Assembly: GCA_905479885.1 (NCBI GenBank)
Contig: CAJQOE010000040.1
Coordinates: 1-6,974 of the forward strand
Length of the DNA stretch: 6,974 nt
Source of the DNA: an uncultured Rickettsiaceae bacterium
GTDB taxonomy: Bacteria > Pseudomonadota > Alphaproteobacteria > Rickettsiales > Rickettsiaceae
Reading direction: 5' to 3'
The notes beneath the pieces are model-generated. The model was given only the letters and a program-made list of their open reading frames with translations. It searched no databases and had not been told where the DNA came from. Positions 5,820-6,974 of this stretch are shown here, in pieces. Position numbers and translations under genes: made by a program. Within the stretch, counting starts at the first letter, position 1. Every line of letters starts with the position of its first letter.

Positions 5820-6974
5820 ATGAATAACAACGTAGTAACAGCGGGCACTAAAATTAATAAAAACACTAATAATATGGGTATAAAGGCAGCAGTACATTAT
5901 CCAGTGTTGAATACAACAAATAGTAGTGAGTTGTTGCCAAAAATTTTTTTTGAAAAAGTTGAATTGGTTGATCTGCAAGATTATATAAAGGCTAAACGTA
6001 TTAACGGTAGAGTTGATTATTCTTTAAATGAATTCGTTAGTCAGCGCTCCAATTATAACAAAAAAAATACTATAATCATTGCTGATTTATCAAATCAAAA
6101 GATTGGCAGTAATAAATCCTTGCATTTATTAGACTTAAAAGGCGCTGTATTTACTGGTTCATTAATACAAAATACCGTTTTTAGTTTATGCAATTTAGAA
6201 GGCGCTTACTTTTGTGGAATGCATTTACAAAATGTTGAATTTATAGAGTCTAATATAAATTTTGTTGATTTTCGCAGAGCTGATTTAGGGAGCTGCAAAT
6301 TTGCTGATAGTTATCGTGACCCACCGTGGAACCTAATAGAAGGTATAAAACTAAGCTCAAAAGCATCTTGTATTAGAGTATATGCCGATATAAAAAATGA
6401 GACTGCAAAAAAAAATGAACAAAAACGTTTGCTTGAAAGTAAACGCTTAGAAATTTTTGCAATAAAAAGAAAAGTTCCATTAATGGCTAGGTTATGTTTT
6501 TTTACGAATTTAGTAGATTCTGGCGTGAGGTATAAAAGAGCACGTAGAGAATTATATAAAATGCAAAATGGAATATTCCATACTAATAATATAATCCATA
6601 CTAGTTTTTATAATATATTTAAAGCAGAGCAATGTGTATTTGATCCAGTGCTTTTACCAGGAGAGAGTTTTTTTGATAATTCAATTCAAAAAAAATTAGT
6701 GCCTCTATCGCGTAAAAATTTAGCTGAATATTTACAACGAGTTAAAACAGAAAAAACTTTGTCACTCAATGAGTTTGCTAAGGAGCATTATATTGGGTCT
6801 TTGAATAAAAATGTTAAATTTGATAAGCACTTACAAATCATTGCTGATTTATCGAGTAAGGTGAATGCATTCGGTAATAATGAATGGCATCGTATGAACT
6901 TATCTGGTTTAGACTTCAGTAATGCAGACTTATCAGGAGCAATTTTTTCTGGTTCAAATTTATGTAAATGTAAT
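5820..6974 (+). CDS. Second pentapeptide-repeat protein, paralogue of the upstream gene (3'-truncated by the window)
   Basis: An open frame starts at ATG 5820 and runs to the window end without a stop, giving 385 residues. An in-frame TAA at 5805-5807 limits the start to ATG 5820 or the later ATG 5874 (Met19); only the weak GCGGG precedes the first. Order: a polar Asn-rich N-terminus; module copy 2a (about 45-102: YSLNEFV, IIIADLS); pentapeptide block one (103-164); a Lys/Arg-rich spacer (about 190-250) with the basic stretch RYKRARRELYK; a linker with VFDP; module copy 2b (about 290-358: LSLNEFA, IIADLS); and the start of a second pentapeptide block from 359 (NLSGLDFSNADLSGAIFSGSN). This matches the upstream 1025-residue protein domain for domain at low identity, so it is an ancient duplicate. 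It is richer in Lys, Asn and A/T-rich codons and poorer in Ala. Whether it has the membrane hairpin and tail is beyond the window. Confidence 0.92.
   Translation, partial: MNNNVVTAGTKINKNTNNMGIKAAVHYPVLNTTNSSELLPKIFFEKVELVDLQDYIKAKRINGRVDYSLNEFVSQRSNYNKKNTIIIADLSNQKIGSNKSLHLLDLKGAVFTGSLIQNTVFSLCNLEGAYFCGMHLQNVEFIESNINFVDFRRADLGSCKFADSYRDPPWNLIEGIKLSSKASCIRVYADIKNETAKKNEQKRLLESKRLEIFAIKRKVPLMARLCFFTNLVDSGVRYKRARRELYKMQNGIFHTNNIIHTSFYNIFKAEQCVFDPVLLPGESFFDNSIQKKLVPLSRKNLAEYLQRVKTEKTLSLNEFAKEHYIGSLNKNVKFDKHLQIIADLSSKVNAFGNNEWHRMNLSGLDFSNADLSGAIFSGSNLCKCN
5952..6125 (+). other. Module copy 2a (S-L-N-E-F / I-A-D-L-S) in the second pentapeptide protein
   Basis: Residues 45-102 read EKVELVDLQDYIKAK, then YSLNEFVSQ, then TIIIADLSNQ, leading into the pentapeptides LDLKGAVFTG. 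The spacer between IADLS and the first pentapeptide is shorter than in the other copies. It aligns with the other three copies by the Tyr-containing helix, the S-L-N-E-F element and the IADLS strand. Confidence 0.55.
6126..6311 (+). repeat. First pentapeptide block of the second protein (about 12 repeats)
   Basis: Residues 103-164 keep the five-residue register (LDLKG, AVFTG, SLIQN, TVFSL, CNLEG, AYFCG and so on) with Leu, Phe or Ile at the core position. Its length and place match the short block of the upstream paralogue. Confidence 0.8.
6687..6893 (+). other. Module copy 2b (L-S-L-N-E-F / I-I-A-D-L-S) in the second pentapeptide protein
   Basis: Residues 290-358 read KKLVPLSRKNLAEYLQRVK, LSLNEFAKE and QIIADLS, and run directly into the second pentapeptide block. 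It is the closest match to copy 1b of the upstream gene, so within-position similarity across the two genes exceeds similarity between copies in one protein. The module duplication therefore came before the gene duplication. Confidence 0.65.
6894..6974 (+). repeat. Start of the second pentapeptide block, cut by the window edge
   Basis: Residues 359-385 give MNLSGLDFSNADLSGAIFSG and continue in register to the edge. By analogy with the upstream paralogue, a long beta-helix probably continues outside the window. Confidence 0.75.

Noticed and set aside
5278..5820. 180-codon open frame on the minus strand
   Set aside because: It is antisense to the Ala/Lys-rich tail of the pentapeptide gene. Its product is low-complexity Ala/Ser/Leu/Cys and simply mirrors that composition, and the + strand frame has clear domains.

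Overview
The window looks like chromosome from an AT-rich alphaproteobacterial endosymbiont, most plausibly of the order Rickettsiales. The evidence is the strong A+T bias (clear even by eye and nearly pure A/T between genes), codons ending mostly in A or T, weak or absent Shine-Dalgarno sequences, sparse gene spacing, and a 76-residue protein that resembles small Rickettsiales-restricted hypothetical proteins. This assignment is an inference from style; no rRNA or other taxonomic marker is present.

Layout. At the left edge the last 64 codons of an unrecognised + strand gene end at 197 and are followed by a strong intrinsic terminator (a perfect 13-bp stem, 229-263). Converging on it from the right is a complete minus-strand gene (299-2065) for a 588-residue half-size ABC exporter with every ATPase motif intact. 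Its start faces a 196-bp divergent intergenic region. That region holds a good sigma70-type promoter (TTGATT, 17 bp, TATCAT) whose -10 box lies inside a perfect 17-bp palindrome, which looks like an operator. The promoter should drive a 76-codon gene (2262-2492). A weak terminator and a 152-bp A/T-rich leader region follow.

The right half belongs to two adjacent + strand paralogues encoding large pentapeptide-repeat proteins. The first (2645-5722) is complete at 1025 residues: an N-terminal module, a short pentapeptide block, a charged coiled-coil-like spacer, a second copy of the module, a very long pentapeptide beta-helix of about 350 residues, a glycine/alanine-rich membrane-hairpin-like segment, and a repetitive charged tail. 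The second (from 5820, still open at the window end, 385 codons visible) repeats the same order as far as the start of the second helix, but in a more AT-rich, Lys/Asn-rich and much diverged form.

How they work together. The two pentapeptide proteins probably form a family made by gene duplication. A membrane-anchored scaffold or a host-directed effector is plausible but unproven. Nothing in the sequence ties the ABC exporter functionally to them. The most interesting unexplained items are the roughly 80-residue module (Tyr-containing helix, then S-L-N-E-F, then I-A-D-L-S) that precedes each of the four pentapeptide blocks, and the palindrome-embedded promoter.
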